Positions 51,735 to 61,515 of a stretch of 64,000 nucleotides of DNA are shown here, one piece after another. The position numbers and the translations under genes were made by a program. The DNA comes from Echinicola pacifica DSM 19836 (GTDB taxonomy: Bacteria > Bacteroidota > Bacteroidia > Cytophagales > Cyclobacteriaceae): the NCBI RefSeq assembly GCF_000373245.1, contig NZ_KB890739.1, forward strand, positions 907,099-971,098. The letters run 5' to 3'. Each line of letters opens with the position of its first letter. Position 1 is the stretch's first letter. A model generated the notes under the pieces. The model saw nothing but the letters and a program-made list of their open reading frames with translations, searched no databases and was not told the DNA's origin.

Positions 51735-53222
51735 ATGGCAAAAAATAAACATAGCGGCAAAATAGTCCAAAACAGTAGGCTTTTGGTGGGTTTAGTACTG
51801 CTGGTGCTGAGCATTCCCTATTCTGCAGAAGCCCGGCAGAAACCAAATATCCTGTGGATCAACTGTGATGACCTGGGTAAGGAGCTGAGTAGCTATGGCA
51901 ATCAGCAGGTACATACCCCTGTCATCGATCGGCTAGCCAGGGAAGGTCAAGTATTTACGAATGCCTATGCCAATGCACCTGTATGCTCTTCCAGCCGGTC
52001 GAGCCAGATACTGGGATTATATCCTACTCGCTTACCCATCTTAAATCACCGCAATATGAGCCCTGTGGCCTTGCCGGATTCCGTGCCCACGATAATGCAG
52101 CTGTTTAGAGAAGCGGGATATTTCTGCTCTAATGGGGCCGCTGGGGATTTGGCAAAGCCTGGAAAAGAGGATTATAATTTTGTGGCTGAGGACTTATTTG
52201 ATGGGACAGACTGGCGTCAGCGTCAGGAAGGGCAGCCGTTTTTTGCGCAGGTACAGATTCATGAACCTCACCGGACTTTTGTCCACGACGAACTCCACCC
52301 CATAGATCCAGCAGAGATAAGTCTGCCAGCCCTCTATCCGGATCATCCACTGATCAGAGCCGATTGGGCGAGGTACCTGGAAAGTGTGCAGCGGGCAGAC
52401 CGGTGGGTGGGAGAGATTCTCGATCGTCTGGAGGAGGATGGAGAGCTGGAGTCCACCATTGTGATATTGTATGGAGATCATGGAAGACCTCACCTTAGGG
52501 ATAAGCAGTGGCTGTATGAAGGAGGCTTAGCGGTTCCGCTGATCATTCGCTATCCCAATTCTCTCAATGCAGGAAAGGTGGACCATCGGCTGATCAGTTT
52601 GGTGGATATCAGTGCGAGTACCTTGGGGCTGGCGGGACTCCCGATTCCGATTGACTGGGATGGCAAGGACATAATTGGCGGAGCCAAAAACTCCTATATA
52701 TATGGCTTTAGGCAACGGTGCGGAGATGCGGTGGATGATATTCGGTCGATATCCGACGGGGAATATAAGCTGATCTGGAATAGAATGCCCGAGCAGCCTT
52801 ATATGCAGCTATCATCTTATAAGAAATTACAATATCCTGCTTATACCTTATACCGTGACTTGGACCAAAAGGGAGAATTATCAGCGCCTTTTTCTGCCTT
52901 CATGGCGACGACCAAGCCGGATTATGAACTGTATCACTTGAAGGTGGACCCTTATGAAATAGAGAACCTGGCAGACAATCCAGCTTATCAGGGGGAGTTG
53001 CTACGCTTAAAAGAGCAGCTGGAGCGCCAGCTGCAGGCCGTGGAGACCTACCCACAGGAGGAATCCGAGGCGCTAATCCAGCAGGCCAAATCCAGTTCTA
53101 GGAAGTATTATCAGGAGGCTATGCAAAGGCGAAACCTCGGCCCTGATCCTACAGATGCTGAGATATTAGATTATTGGAACCATGAATTATTACTTAACCA
53201 AAAACCCAAAACCAAGAAATAA
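51735..53222 (+). CDS. Exported S1-type sulfatase with CSSSR signature
   Basis: A 495-residue sulfatase-fold protein with a signal peptide (to about residue 32). The start follows the GH2 stop with no gap, so translation is likely coupled. The signature at C84 reads CSSSR in APVCSSSRSS, with Ser where the usual formylglycine signature has Pro (or Ala). Metal-site stretches WINCDDLGKELSSYG and VILYGDHGRPHLRDK are intact. The enzyme probably removes sulfate from a galactan unit such as L-galactose 6-sulfate in porphyran (inference). Whether the altered signature allows formylglycine formation is uncertain; some S1 subfamilies tolerate variation here. Confidence 0.87.
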   Translation: MAKNKHSGKIVQNSRLLVGLVLLVLSIPYSAEARQKPNILWINCDDLGKELSSYGNQQVHTPVIDRLAREGQVFTNAYANAPVCSSSRSSQILGLYPTRLPILNHRNMSPVALPDSVPTIMQLFREAGYFCSNGAAGDLAKPGKEDYNFVAEDLFDGTDWRQRQEGQPFFAQVQIHEPHRTFVHDELHPIDPAEISLPALYPDHPLIRADWARYLESVQRADRWVGEILDRLEEDGELESTIVILYGDHGRPHLRDKQWLYEGGLAVPLIIRYPNSLNAGKVDHRLISLVDISASTLGLAGLPIPIDWDGKDIIGGAKNSYIYGFRQRCGDAVDDIRSISDGEYKLIWNRMPEQPYMQLSSYKKLQYPAYTLYRDLDQKGELSAPFSAFMATTKPDYELYHLKVDPYEIENLADNPAYQGELLRLKEQLERQLQAVETYPQEESEALIQQAKSSSRKYYQEAMQRRNLGPDPTDAEILDYWNHELLLNQKPKTKK

Positions 53223-53223
53223 G

Positions 53224-54336
53224 ATGAAGGTCACTATATACCTATCGCTATTCCTATCCTTAATTTTCCTGACTTGCTGCAGTGCCAATAAGCAAGAAGA
53301 GGATGAAAATCATGTGCCTGACTATACCATAAGCTTTGGCAAAGTCTCGCGGCAGTCGGTGTTTGTCAGTGATACTATGAGCATCTGGGGAGGATCATTG
53401 ATCCATGGGGAGGATGGGAAATATCACCTACTGTATTCCCAATGGCCTAAGAGGCTGGGATGGGTATGGGTTTCCCATTCTGAGATCGCCCATGCCATTT
53501 CGGATAGCCCCTTTGGCCCCTTTGAATTTAAGGACCTGGCCTTACCGGCGAGAGGAGCCGAATATTGGGATGGCCTGACCAGCCACAATCCCAGCATTTA
53601 TAAGTTTGGTGATAAGTATTATCTGTATTATATGGGCAATACTGGTGATGGCAAGGTGATGGGGAGTCCCGGCAATCATCAGCTCAACTGGTCTCATAGA
53701 AATAACCAACGCATAGGCGTGGCGGTGGCAGCCAGCCCCAATGGACCCTGGGAGCGGAGTGATCGGCCAGTCTTGGATATTAGCCCTGAAGAGAATGCCC
53801 ATGATGCCCTGATGGTTTCTAATCCTTCCGTCTGTCAGATGCCTGACGGCAAAATCCTTATGGTGTATAAGGCCGTTGCGAAGCAGGAAAAATTGCCCGG
53901 AGGCGGTCCCGTGGTCCATATGGTGGCCATTGCTGATTCGCCCACTGGCCCATTTAAGAAATACCCTGATCCGATATTTACTTTTGAGGGGGAGCGGTTT
54001 CCTGCTGAGGATCCCTTCATCTGGTATCAGGATGGGAAATATAGGGCCATCGTGAAGCGGATGAAATCGGAAAATGGTAAAAATGAGTCTTCACTCGTGC
54101 ATTATGACTCCTTCGATGGGATTCATTGGGACAAGGCTAAGAATTTCCTGATCTCAGACCGTACGATAACCTGGGAAGATGGGACCAGCCAGCAGTTTAC
54201 CCATCTCGAAAGACCTCAGGTATTTATGGAGAATGGCCAGCCTATAGCCCTATTATGTGCTGCCGATACGCTGGATTCAAATAATGTCCTTCATTCTTTC
54301 AATATCCAAATCCCATTGAATATCAAAAAGGAATAA
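53224..54336 (+). CDS. Beta-propeller glycoside hydrolase-like lipoprotein (GH43/GH117-like)
   Basis: A 370-residue lipoprotein (signal with C18/C19 in FLTCCSANK) whose remainder reads as a five-bladed propeller: SIWGGSLIHGEDGKYHLLYS, NPSIYKFGDKYYLYYMGNT, NPSVCQMPDGKILMVYKAV, AEDPFIWYQDGKYRAIVKR and LERPQVFMENGQPIAL are the repeated blade strands. This is the fold of GH43, GH117 and related families. It is not a standard GH117, which is encoded separately at 57763. I placed the start at 53224, one base after the sulfatase stop, rather than at an in-frame ATG at 53182, since the signal begins there. Activity is unknown, presumably exo-acting on a galactan fragment. Confidence 0.75.
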   Translation: MKVTIYLSLFLSLIFLTCCSANKQEEDENHVPDYTISFGKVSRQSVFVSDTMSIWGGSLIHGEDGKYHLLYSQWPKRLGWVWVSHSEIAHAISDSPFGPFEFKDLALPARGAEYWDGLTSHNPSIYKFGDKYYLYYMGNTGDGKVMGSPGNHQLNWSHRNNQRIGVAVAASPNGPWERSDRPVLDISPEENAHDALMVSNPSVCQMPDGKILMVYKAVAKQEKLPGGGPVVHMVAIADSPTGPFKKYPDPIFTFEGERFPAEDPFIWYQDGKYRAIVKRMKSENGKNESSLVHYDSFDGIHWDKAKNFLISDRTITWEDGTSQQFTHLERPQVFMENGQPIALLCAADTLDSNNVLHSFNIQIPLNIKKE

Positions 54337-54407
54337 AGACCAACAATCACTAAAATTAGTCAACCAAGCGACTCTTAATAATTCCCAAAACTAAGCCAAA
54401 AGAAATA

Positions 54408-57400
54408 ATGAAATTACCTTCAATTTTTCTACTACTCTGCCTTTACTCATGGACCTTGCCATCGGCAATAGGACAGACAAGTTCAAATGATAGCCTGTCG
54501 CTTAATGGCAGCTGGAAGTTCCATACCATCTATGGCCAAGGCTCTGATTACCTTCGCATCGATGAGCAGGAAGGGGATATCATCCTTGATAATTCCTCAG
54601 AGAAGGTCGAGGTGAAGGGAAACTGGACGGTGTCTAGTGTCGGAGACCGGGAGAGTGGATTTTATGGAAAGGACTACCTCAAGACCTATATCACCAGCTC
54701 CGATGAAAGCCAGAGGGTGGTTTTTTCTCCGGACTTACCGCAGTCGGGTGATTATGAGGTGTTTGTGCGTTTTCCTTTTGGGATTCATCTCAGCGCCAAG
54801 GTAAGCCTGCATCATGATGGAGGGATTGATGATCAGTATTTTAGCCAGCGCGCTTTATGTGACGAATGGTTGAGTATGGGGATTTTTCAGCTTTCCCCGG
54901 AGGGGGTCAGCCTTACGGTATCGGCAGATTCGCCAGGACAGGTGACGGCAGATGCGGTGATGTTTCGTCCAGTGGATTCGGCCAAACTGCAGGAGGCGAA
55001 AAAGGAATTGCAAATGGCTTATTCACCCTCTCTGGATGATCAGTCATGGAATGATCTTAAGGTGCCGGGGCACTGGGGCATGCTCAATGAGTACAGTAAC
55101 TATACTGGCAAAGGCTGGTACCGTAAAAGCTTCAGGCTGCCTTCTTCCTGGAAATCACTAAAAGGGCATAAGGCCCTGCTAAAGTTCGAAGGCGTCTATC
55201 ATGTGGCCAAGGTCTATCTCAACGGAGAATATATAGGCCAGCATAGAGGAGGTTTTACGCCTTTTGAATTTGAGGTTTCCGATGAATTGCTAGCGAAAGG
55301 CGAGAACCTTTTGGCGGTGGAGGCAGATAATAATCCGCTGGTGGGAGCCACCTGGAACTGGGGTGGAATCATCCGTGAGGTGTATTTGGTGCGTAGTCCC
55401 GAAGTTCGGATTCTGCGACATCAGGTGCAGGCCAGCCCTGATCTGGATCAGCATACGGCAAGTATTCGCTGGATGGTGGAGCTAGAGAATGCCAGCTCAG
55501 TCCCTAAGGACCTGAAGCTGGTCAGCAGCATATGGAATGAGCAGTCCAGGGTTCAGGGGCATGCAGAGCTCACCTTGGCCCCTTCAGATTCCCAGCAGGT
55601 GTTTCTTGAGCTGACGCTCAATGCCGATCAACTTAAATTATGGCATTTTGACGAGCCTAATTTATATACTATAGAATCCAAACTGATGGCTGCGGGTAAG
55701 GAGATAAGTACCATTACCGAGCGGTTTGGCATCAGGAAGATCAGCCTTACCGACAGCAGTCTGCTGTTGAATGGGGAGCCTGTGCGCCTCGCTGGTCTCA
55801 ATCGCGTAAGTGATCATCGCTACTATGGTTCCTCCGAGCCAGCGGATTTTCTAAGGGAAGACTTGCTGAAAATGAAGGAGCTGGGGGTGAATTTCACCAG
55901 AATAATGCATGGCACCCAAAACCGGAAACTCCTGGAGCTATGTGATGAGCTAGGCATCATGGTCATCGAGGAGGTAAACGTTCGGGACCTGGAGAATTAT
56001 GAATTTACAGCCCCGGAATATCCGCTGGTAAGGCAGTGGCTGAAGGAAATGATACAGCGAGATATCAACCACCCCAGCATCGTGGGATGGTCTGTGGGCA
56101 ATGAGCTCGCCGATCACTACGACTATGCTAGGGATATGATGGCCTATGTGAAGTCCTCCCTGGACTCCAGCCGTCTGGTAAGCTGTGTAAGTAATACCGG
56201 CTGGCGCGAGGATGCCACCCGGGAGACAGACCCCAATACCTTCGTGGATATCATCTTGCACAATCACTACCCTTTCCAGGGGGAATTGGACGGAGTATTG
56301 AAGAGAATACGATCAGTATGGCCAGAGAAGCCTGTATTTATATCCGAATTTGGACTGGACCGCCTGGCCACCGCCTCCCGTGATGAGGATATCCCTGAGC
56401 TGGATGCCTATATCCAGCAGATTCGTAAGCAGAATACCTTCGTGATCGGCGCCTCTCAGTGGACCTATAATGACTATAGGAGTACCTATATTGGCACAGA
56501 CCAGGAGGAAAATAGAACGTGGGGTGCGGTAAATGCCTGGCGTCAAAAGAGACCCCTTTATCAGCGAATACAAAGGCTGAATAGCCCGGTTAACGATATC
56601 CGGATAAAAGGTCAACCGGGAGAGGCCTCCCCGCTCAAGCTAGAGATTCCAATAAAATCTCCGGATGATTATCCCGCTTATGCGATGAGAAATTATTCCT
56701 TGGAGCTGAATTATTATGGGCCATCCGGCAATATTATTCATCAAGAGATTCAGGAACTTCCTGATCTGCATCCCGGAGATGCCGATTGGCAGGGCAGCGC
56801 TGAGGCTGTGGAGGGTGGCCAGACCCCCATCAGGCTGGTAGCAAACCTCCGCTCTCCTATGGGAATCATTCGCTATCAGAAAATCCTCGACTATTCCGCG
56901 CCTTCTGCTCCAGTCATTTCTTCCATTATCCCTGGAAATGGCCAGCTGCGCGTTTTATTTGAAAAGCAATTTGGCGCCAGCCAACACTATATACACTATA
57001 AGGTAAACGGAAAATCCATGAAATCTGCGCCCAGCTATGATACCTATATAGACCTGAAGGATCTGGAGAATGGACAATCTTACGACCTGAAGCTGATCGC
57101 AGTGAACGGCCAGGGTGAATCGCCAGCATCCGCGCTCATGGCAGCTAGCCCTGATGGAAAACCCCTTCCACCGGTTCTTTGGAAGGGGATGATCGCTGAT
57201 GGTAAGCTCATTATTGGGTATTCGGGCGAGGTAAATGACGAAAGCTATACGCTTCGCTATGGGAATTCTCCGGACCAGCTGGATCAGGAGATCACCGAAA
57301 TCACCCGAGGGATGATGGTGGTGGACCTGCCCAATCAGCGGGGACTCTACTATCAGCTCCGCAGGAAAGTGGCGGGTCAGGAGAGCCATTGGTCTGCCTT

Positions 57401-57434
57401 GCAGCAGATAGATCCACGTGGGGAAGGAAAGTAG
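54408..57434 (+). CDS. GH2 family glycosidase, long form with inserted N-terminal domain
   Basis: A 1008-residue exported GH2 enzyme. After a signal (to about residue 23) comes an extra domain (about 55-200) that resembles a golvesin/xanthan-lyase-type jelly roll (WLSMGIFQLSPEG, ADAVMFRPVD) inserted ahead of the sugar-binding domain. The sugar-binding (about 205-330), Ig-like and barrel domains follow, with acid/base E566 in GWSVGNELADH and nucleophile E647 in VFISEFGLDRL. A fibronectin-III-like pair closes the protein (about 825-1000). Probable beta-galactosidase acting on the galactan, distinct from the short GH2 at 49962. It is the last gene of the operon; a hairpin follows. Confidence 0.87.
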   Translation: MKLPSIFLLLCLYSWTLPSAIGQTSSNDSLSLNGSWKFHTIYGQGSDYLRIDEQEGDIILDNSSEKVEVKGNWTVSSVGDRESGFYGKDYLKTYITSSDESQRVVFSPDLPQSGDYEVFVRFPFGIHLSAKVSLHHDGGIDDQYFSQRALCDEWLSMGIFQLSPEGVSLTVSADSPGQVTADAVMFRPVDSAKLQEAKKELQMAYSPSLDDQSWNDLKVPGHWGMLNEYSNYTGKGWYRKSFRLPSSWKSLKGHKALLKFEGVYHVAKVYLNGEYIGQHRGGFTPFEFEVSDELLAKGENLLAVEADNNPLVGATWNWGGIIREVYLVRSPEVRILRHQVQASPDLDQHTASIRWMVELENASSVPKDLKLVSSIWNEQSRVQGHAELTLAPSDSQQVFLELTLNADQLKLWHFDEPNLYTIESKLMAAGKEISTITERFGIRKISLTDSSLLLNGEPVRLAGLNRVSDHRYYGSSEPADFLREDLLKMKELGVNFTRIMHGTQNRKLLELCDELGIMVIEEVNVRDLENYEFTAPEYPLVRQWLKEMIQRDINHPSIVGWSVGNELADHYDYARDMMAYVKSSLDSSRLVSCVSNTGWREDATRETDPNTFVDIILHNHYPFQGELDGVLKRIRSVWPEKPVFISEFGLDRLATASRDEDIPELDAYIQQIRKQNTFVIGASQWTYNDYRSTYIGTDQEENRTWGAVNAWRQKRPLYQRIQRLNSPVNDIRIKGQPGEASPLKLEIPIKSPDDYPAYAMRNYSLELNYYGPSGNIIHQEIQELPDLHPGDADWQGSAEAVEGGQTPIRLVANLRSPMGIIRYQKILDYSAPSAPVISSIIPGNGQLRVLFEKQFGASQHYIHYKVNGKSMKSAPSYDTYIDLKDLENGQSYDLKLIAVNGQGESPASALMAASPDGKPLPPVLWKGMIADGKLIIGYSGEVNDESYTLRYGNSPDQLDQEITEITRGMMVVDLPNQRGLYYQLRRKVAGQESHWSALQQIDPRGEGK

Positions 57435-57540
57435 TTCCACCCGCATTATATCCTAGGAATCGTAATGAGAACTGAAACTTCAATATAATCAGACTGTTTG
57501 GAGAGGGAAGCATGGTACTGTCCTGGTGAAATCTAAAACA

Positions 57541-57578
57541 GCCGCCAGGTTGCAATGCCTGGCGGCGGAGGGTTTTTT
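57541..57578 (+). terminator. Terminator of the galactan operon
   Basis: Perfect 9-bp GC-rich stem (57541-57549 and 57558-57566) with an 8-nt loop, followed 6 bp on by a run of T, about 107 bp after the GH2 stop. Confidence 0.75.
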
Positions 57579-57762
57579 CGCAAGATATCAGTGACGTTCA
57601 ATCCTTGCTTTGCTGTAAAATCAATGCGGCAGCGGGGAATGAAGGATACCGATTTATAGGACACCTTTACTTATTAGGATTATTTTATTTGCGCGGAGCG
57701 CAAAAGCAATAAGTATCAAGAAATAAGAAAACCGAAAAATATAACGATAAACCAAAACGAAT
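57579..57762 (+). promoter_or_regulatory. GH117 upstream region with GC palindrome
   Basis: 184 bp before GH117, AT-rich apart from the palindrome TTTGCGC-GGA-GCGCAAA at 57688-57704, which lies 59 bp before the start. This is a candidate operator or hairpin. The A-rich leader CCAAAACG follows. No gene is seen here. Confidence 0.5.
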
Positions 57763-59046
57763 ATGAAAACCAACCCAATCGGAATTAGGGTGATGACGGT
57801 GCTGGGGCTGACTGTCCTCAGCTGCTGCAACAGCCCTGAGAAGGAGACCATCACGGAAGTAAAGGAGAAGCCCAGCGGAATATTTCCTCATAAGATGCCT
57901 AGCGAGAAGCCTGACTTTGAGATGAGTGATGCCATGGATCGTATGTTTGATTATCCTGCTCCAAGGGTGCAGGATAATGAGCTTTTTAGCCAATTTAAAT
58001 ATACCCGCTTGCAGGGATTCGACTATAATAATGGAGATGGGACGGTGTCCCGTCGTGATCCTTCACGGCCCATCAAGGTGGATGGAACCTATTATATCTA
58101 CTATACCAAGCGAGATACCAAGGTGCCGCCGATAGGGGCGAATAGAGCTGCGGAGGCGACGGATGAGATTCCTTCCACCGACTGGGATCTATGTGATATC
58201 TGGTATGCCACCAGCGAGGATGGCCTGACCTGGGAGGAGCAGGGAGTGGCAGTGGCGAGACCCGAAAAGCCCAATTCTGGATGGAGGTCTGTCGCCACGC
58301 CGGATATATTGGTTTGGAAAGGCAAGTATTATTTATACTATCAGGCTTTTGATGAGCCAAGTGGACTGCGAGGCGACTGGTGTCCGGTATCGGTTTCCTA
58401 TGCTGACTCGCCTCAGGGGCCATGGAAGCATGGCGCAGATAAGGTAATTCCTTTTGGGAAGAAAGGGGAGTGGGATCAGGATGCGACACATGACCCTATG
58501 CCCATCGTCTATAATGGCAAAATCCATATCTACTATAAAGCGGCCTATAACAAATGGCCTGATATCCGCGATAAATATGCGGTGGCTCATGGCTTGGCCA
58601 TTGCGGAAGACCCCTTGGGGCCATTCGAAAAGCACCCGCTAAACCCAGTCCTAAACTCAGGACATGAGACGACTTATTTTCCCTTCAAGGAGGGCATTGC
58701 AGCGTTAGCCATTAAGGATGGTAATGAGCGGGAGACCATGCAGTATTCTGAGGATGGGGTGAATTTCCATATCGCCTCCAGTGTTTCTTTGACTCCTACT
58801 GCCGCCGCCCCATACACTCCGGATGCCTTTACTAATACGGATTATGGCAAGGGCATTACCTGGGGACTATGCCACTTTACCAATGCCGGCAAGCATCCCG
58901 AGCAGTATTCTATCATGGCGCGATTTGACTGCGACCTGAGTTTGGATTATGATGAACCCGCCTTCAAAAACTCCGGCGTATATCATAAGCCTGATGTTTA
59001 TTTTAGACAAGGCATCGGCGGGATCAAGCGTAAGGTGGACGAATAA
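57763..59046 (+). CDS. GH117 alpha-neoagarooligosaccharide hydrolase-type lipoprotein
   Basis: A 427-residue lipoprotein (C21 in TVLSCCNS) of family GH117, a five-bladed propeller that removes 3,6-anhydro-L-galactose (or a related L-sugar) from the non-reducing end of neoagaro-oligosaccharides. Conserved stretches are clear: GFDYNNGDGTVSRRDPS with D99, IPSTDWDLCDIWYATSEDG, ATHDPMPIVYNGKIHIYYK with D244, and H301-E302 in SGHETTYFPF. GH117 members are split into clades and not all act on agarobiose, so the alpha-1,3 anhydro-galactosidase role is likely but not certain. It is its own unit, with a palindrome upstream and a strong terminator downstream. Confidence 0.93.
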   Translation: MKTNPIGIRVMTVLGLTVLSCCNSPEKETITEVKEKPSGIFPHKMPSEKPDFEMSDAMDRMFDYPAPRVQDNELFSQFKYTRLQGFDYNNGDGTVSRRDPSRPIKVDGTYYIYYTKRDTKVPPIGANRAAEATDEIPSTDWDLCDIWYATSEDGLTWEEQGVAVARPEKPNSGWRSVATPDILVWKGKYYLYYQAFDEPSGLRGDWCPVSVSYADSPQGPWKHGADKVIPFGKKGEWDQDATHDPMPIVYNGKIHIYYKAAYNKWPDIRDKYAVAHGLAIAEDPLGPFEKHPLNPVLNSGHETTYFPFKEGIAALAIKDGNERETMQYSEDGVNFHIASSVSLTPTAAAPYTPDAFTNTDYGKGITWGLCHFTNAGKHPEQYSIMARFDCDLSLDYDEPAFKNSGVYHKPDVYFRQGIGGIKRKVDE

Positions 59047-59122
59047 AAATACAATTGGAGAATATCATTTCTCCAGAATCTATGGTATAGGTTTTAGTTT
59101 ATGAAAAATCAAAACCCAATTC

Positions 59123-59159
59123 CCAGCCCCATTAGTAGTGGGGCTGGTTTTTTTTTTTT
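59123..59159 (+). terminator. Rho-independent terminator of GH117
   Basis: Perfect 9-bp stem (59123-59131 and 59139-59147) followed directly by 12 T, 77 bp after the GH117 stop. Confidence 0.93.
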
Positions 59160-59421
59160 AGGCATAGACATTCGCAGGTGTGATCTTTTTTAGTTATGCT
59201 ATTTGAATGGGCGGGTAGGACAATAGGGTTTTTGTGATGGTTTTTTTTTGAATATAAGCTGGCTAGGGGTAAGCCAGGTGCGGGAGGATTGGGGTTTAGA
59301 ACATATGTGGCAGAAGTCAAAACATGTTGACAAGGCTGGAATGGATACTCTCGATACCTTTAGCCTGTCCCCTAACCATGAGTGGTGAATGGACCTATAA
59401 TAACCAAAACCAAAATAACCT
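59160..59421 (+). promoter_or_regulatory. GH86 upstream region
   Basis: 262 bp between the terminator and GH86, without a gene. It contains a small CTGGCT/AGCCAG hairpin near 59260 and, just before the GH86 start, the CAAAATAACC leader that recurs before four other genes in the window. A clear -33/-7 pair is not visible. Confidence 0.45.
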
Positions 59422-61515
59422 ATGATTACCAAGTTTATCTATAGAACCGGTCTGGTGATGATTTCCGGTTTCCCTTTTTTCGGGCAGGCGCAGACCTTAG
59501 TGGAATTTGATCCGAGCTGTGTCCGCTATATCAATCAAACCACCGAGCTGGACCGCAGCAAATATTTCAATATCCATTCTTCAGGCAATGACGCCGAGCA
59601 TACGGCCTTATACCAGGACTATAATGTGGGCCAGGGGAGAGGGTTTTGGGGAGCTTTCTCTGCGGCAAAGCAGCAAACCGGTGAGGTAGGCGAATACCCC
59701 AGCCTCAAAACTGGGGACCAATCGCTGAGGCCTGTAAATCGCAAGATCGGGACAGAGCATCCTTCCAGCGCCTTCAAAGACGGGATGGACATCGAAAAGG
59801 CTGGCGACTGGGCAGTAAATTACTTCAACTATTGGGTGAGTGATGAGGAGCGGCCGGAATACTTTGAAGTCATGAATGAGCCATTTGTCCATGCCAAGGA
59901 CTTCTACCAAGGCGGCTGGAACAATGATGAAAACCAAAGGATAAAGCGTCAGATGGCCGAATTATATGCTAGTGTAGGGAGGAAAATGAACCAGGCGCCT
60001 TCGCTAGCCAATATGAAAGTCATTGGCTATTCCAGTGCCTGGCCCTCTATGGAGCTGCAGGATTTTGGACATTGGAATGATAATATGCAGCTCTTTATGG
60101 ATATCGCCGGCGAAGAGATGCATGCCTTTGCCACGCACCTATATGATGGAGTGAATGTGGAAGGCCAGGATAATAAACGCAGCGGCAGCAATGCTGAGGC
60201 CATCCTCGACCTCATCGAAAACTATAGCTATATCAAATGGGATGAGGTCAAGCCTCACGCCATCTCTGAATATGGAGCCATCGAAAAAGGCTATGGAGAT
60301 GATTATAGCGATCTGGCTAGCATCCAGACCGTCCGCTCGATCAACCATATCCTGTTTAGCCTGCTGGAGCGGGAGGATCGAATGGAAATTTCTATCCCCT
60401 TCATCACCGGAAAAGCACAGTGGCATATCAATGAAGCCAATAACTATCAGCCCTACCAGGCGGTACTCTGGAAGCCCACCAATATCGGGGAGCCAAATCC
60501 CGCAGGATGGGAATATACCCCGCGGATCCACTTCTATGAATTATGGAAAGAGGTAAGAGGAAATCGCGTATGGGTAAAGTCTAATAATCCAGATATCCAG
60601 GTTCAGGCTTTTCTGGAGGGTAAGAAAGTATTCCTGGCCCTAAACAATTTGGATGATCAGGAACAGCAAATTCAATTGTCAAACTTCGCTAAGGTGGAGA
60701 CTTCCGCCGTCACTACCAAACGTCTGAAAATATACGCCGACCAGCTACCAGAGATGAGCGAGGAGGAGGCAACTACTATCCCCGCAGCGTTGACCATGGT
60801 CGCTGGGGAGACCCTTGTGATGGAAATCACCCTCGCCGAAGCTCCTTCTGCTTCCAATACGGTGCATACCAAACATTATTATTCCAAGCAATACCTCCAA
60901 ACCATTGTGCAGGGAGAGGCCATTGCCTATTCCTTTGGTGGGGTGGAGAAGTCAGCGGATGGCTATGCCTACCTGCGCATGAGCATCGGCAGGAAGCATG
61001 ACCGGAGCAAGCAGCCTGTGGTCATGGTAAATGGTCATGAGGTGGCAGTTCCGGACAACTGGAAAGGCTACGATCAGGCGAATAGAGAAGATTTCTTTGG
61101 GATGATAGAAATCCCCGTGCCTTATGCTTTCCTCCAGGAGGAAAACGAAGTGTCTGTCACCTTCCCTGATTCCAATGGCCGGATCAGCTCACTGATCTTG
61201 CAGGTACATAGCTTTGATGAGCCTCAGCAACAGCTGGTGGTGGGGCTGAAGGATAAGAGTAAAAATCAAAATGGATTTAAATTTTATCCTAATCCCACCG
61301 AAAGGATGCTTTCGATCTCCTGGGATAAGGAGCTGGGGGATGATGATCCGCAGGTAAATCTATATTCCCAAGAGGGGTTTGAAATCAGGGCCATGCAGAC
61401 CAAATTCCTCCCTCAAAAGGCCCTGCTGGACCTTGGTGACCTGAGACCCGGGCTATATACTGCCTATATTCATATGGGTGGTCAGTCTGCCTATGGCAAG
61501 GTGATCAAGAAATAA
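59422..61515 (+). CDS. GH86 beta-agarase/beta-porphyranase with T9SS sorting domain
   Basis: A 697-residue secreted endo-enzyme of family GH86, which cuts beta-1,4 bonds of agarose or porphyran. A signal peptide (to about residue 23) precedes a TIM barrel (about 30-380). The predicted acid/base is E153 in EVMNEPFVHAKD and the nucleophile E283 in ISEYGAIEKG, both in the positions known for the family. Two beta-sandwich domains follow (about 385-610), then a C-terminal Por/type IX sorting domain (about 625-697, FKFYPNPTERML), so it is delivered to the surface or medium. Agarase versus porphyranase cannot be separated by eye. It is the polymer-cutting enzyme of the locus. Confidence 0.93.
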   Translation: MITKFIYRTGLVMISGFPFFGQAQTLVEFDPSCVRYINQTTELDRSKYFNIHSSGNDAEHTALYQDYNVGQGRGFWGAFSAAKQQTGEVGEYPSLKTGDQSLRPVNRKIGTEHPSSAFKDGMDIEKAGDWAVNYFNYWVSDEERPEYFEVMNEPFVHAKDFYQGGWNNDENQRIKRQMAELYASVGRKMNQAPSLANMKVIGYSSAWPSMELQDFGHWNDNMQLFMDIAGEEMHAFATHLYDGVNVEGQDNKRSGSNAEAILDLIENYSYIKWDEVKPHAISEYGAIEKGYGDDYSDLASIQTVRSINHILFSLLEREDRMEISIPFITGKAQWHINEANNYQPYQAVLWKPTNIGEPNPAGWEYTPRIHFYELWKEVRGNRVWVKSNNPDIQVQAFLEGKKVFLALNNLDDQEQQIQLSNFAKVETSAVTTKRLKIYADQLPEMSEEEATTIPAALTMVAGETLVMEITLAEAPSASNTVHTKHYYSKQYLQTIVQGEAIAYSFGGVEKSADGYAYLRMSIGRKHDRSKQPVVMVNGHEVAVPDNWKGYDQANREDFFGMIEIPVPYAFLQEENEVSVTFPDSNGRISSLILQVHSFDEPQQQLVVGLKDKSKNQNGFKFYPNPTERMLSISWDKELGDDDPQVNLYSQEGFEIRAMQTKFLPQKALLDLGDLRPGLYTAYIHMGGQSAYGKVIKK

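Noticed and set aside
53182-53223. Earlier in-frame ATG for the beta-propeller gene
   Set aside because: It overlaps the sulfatase end and gives a basic tail ahead of the lipoprotein signal; the ATG at 53224 starts the signal and lies one base after the sulfatase stop.
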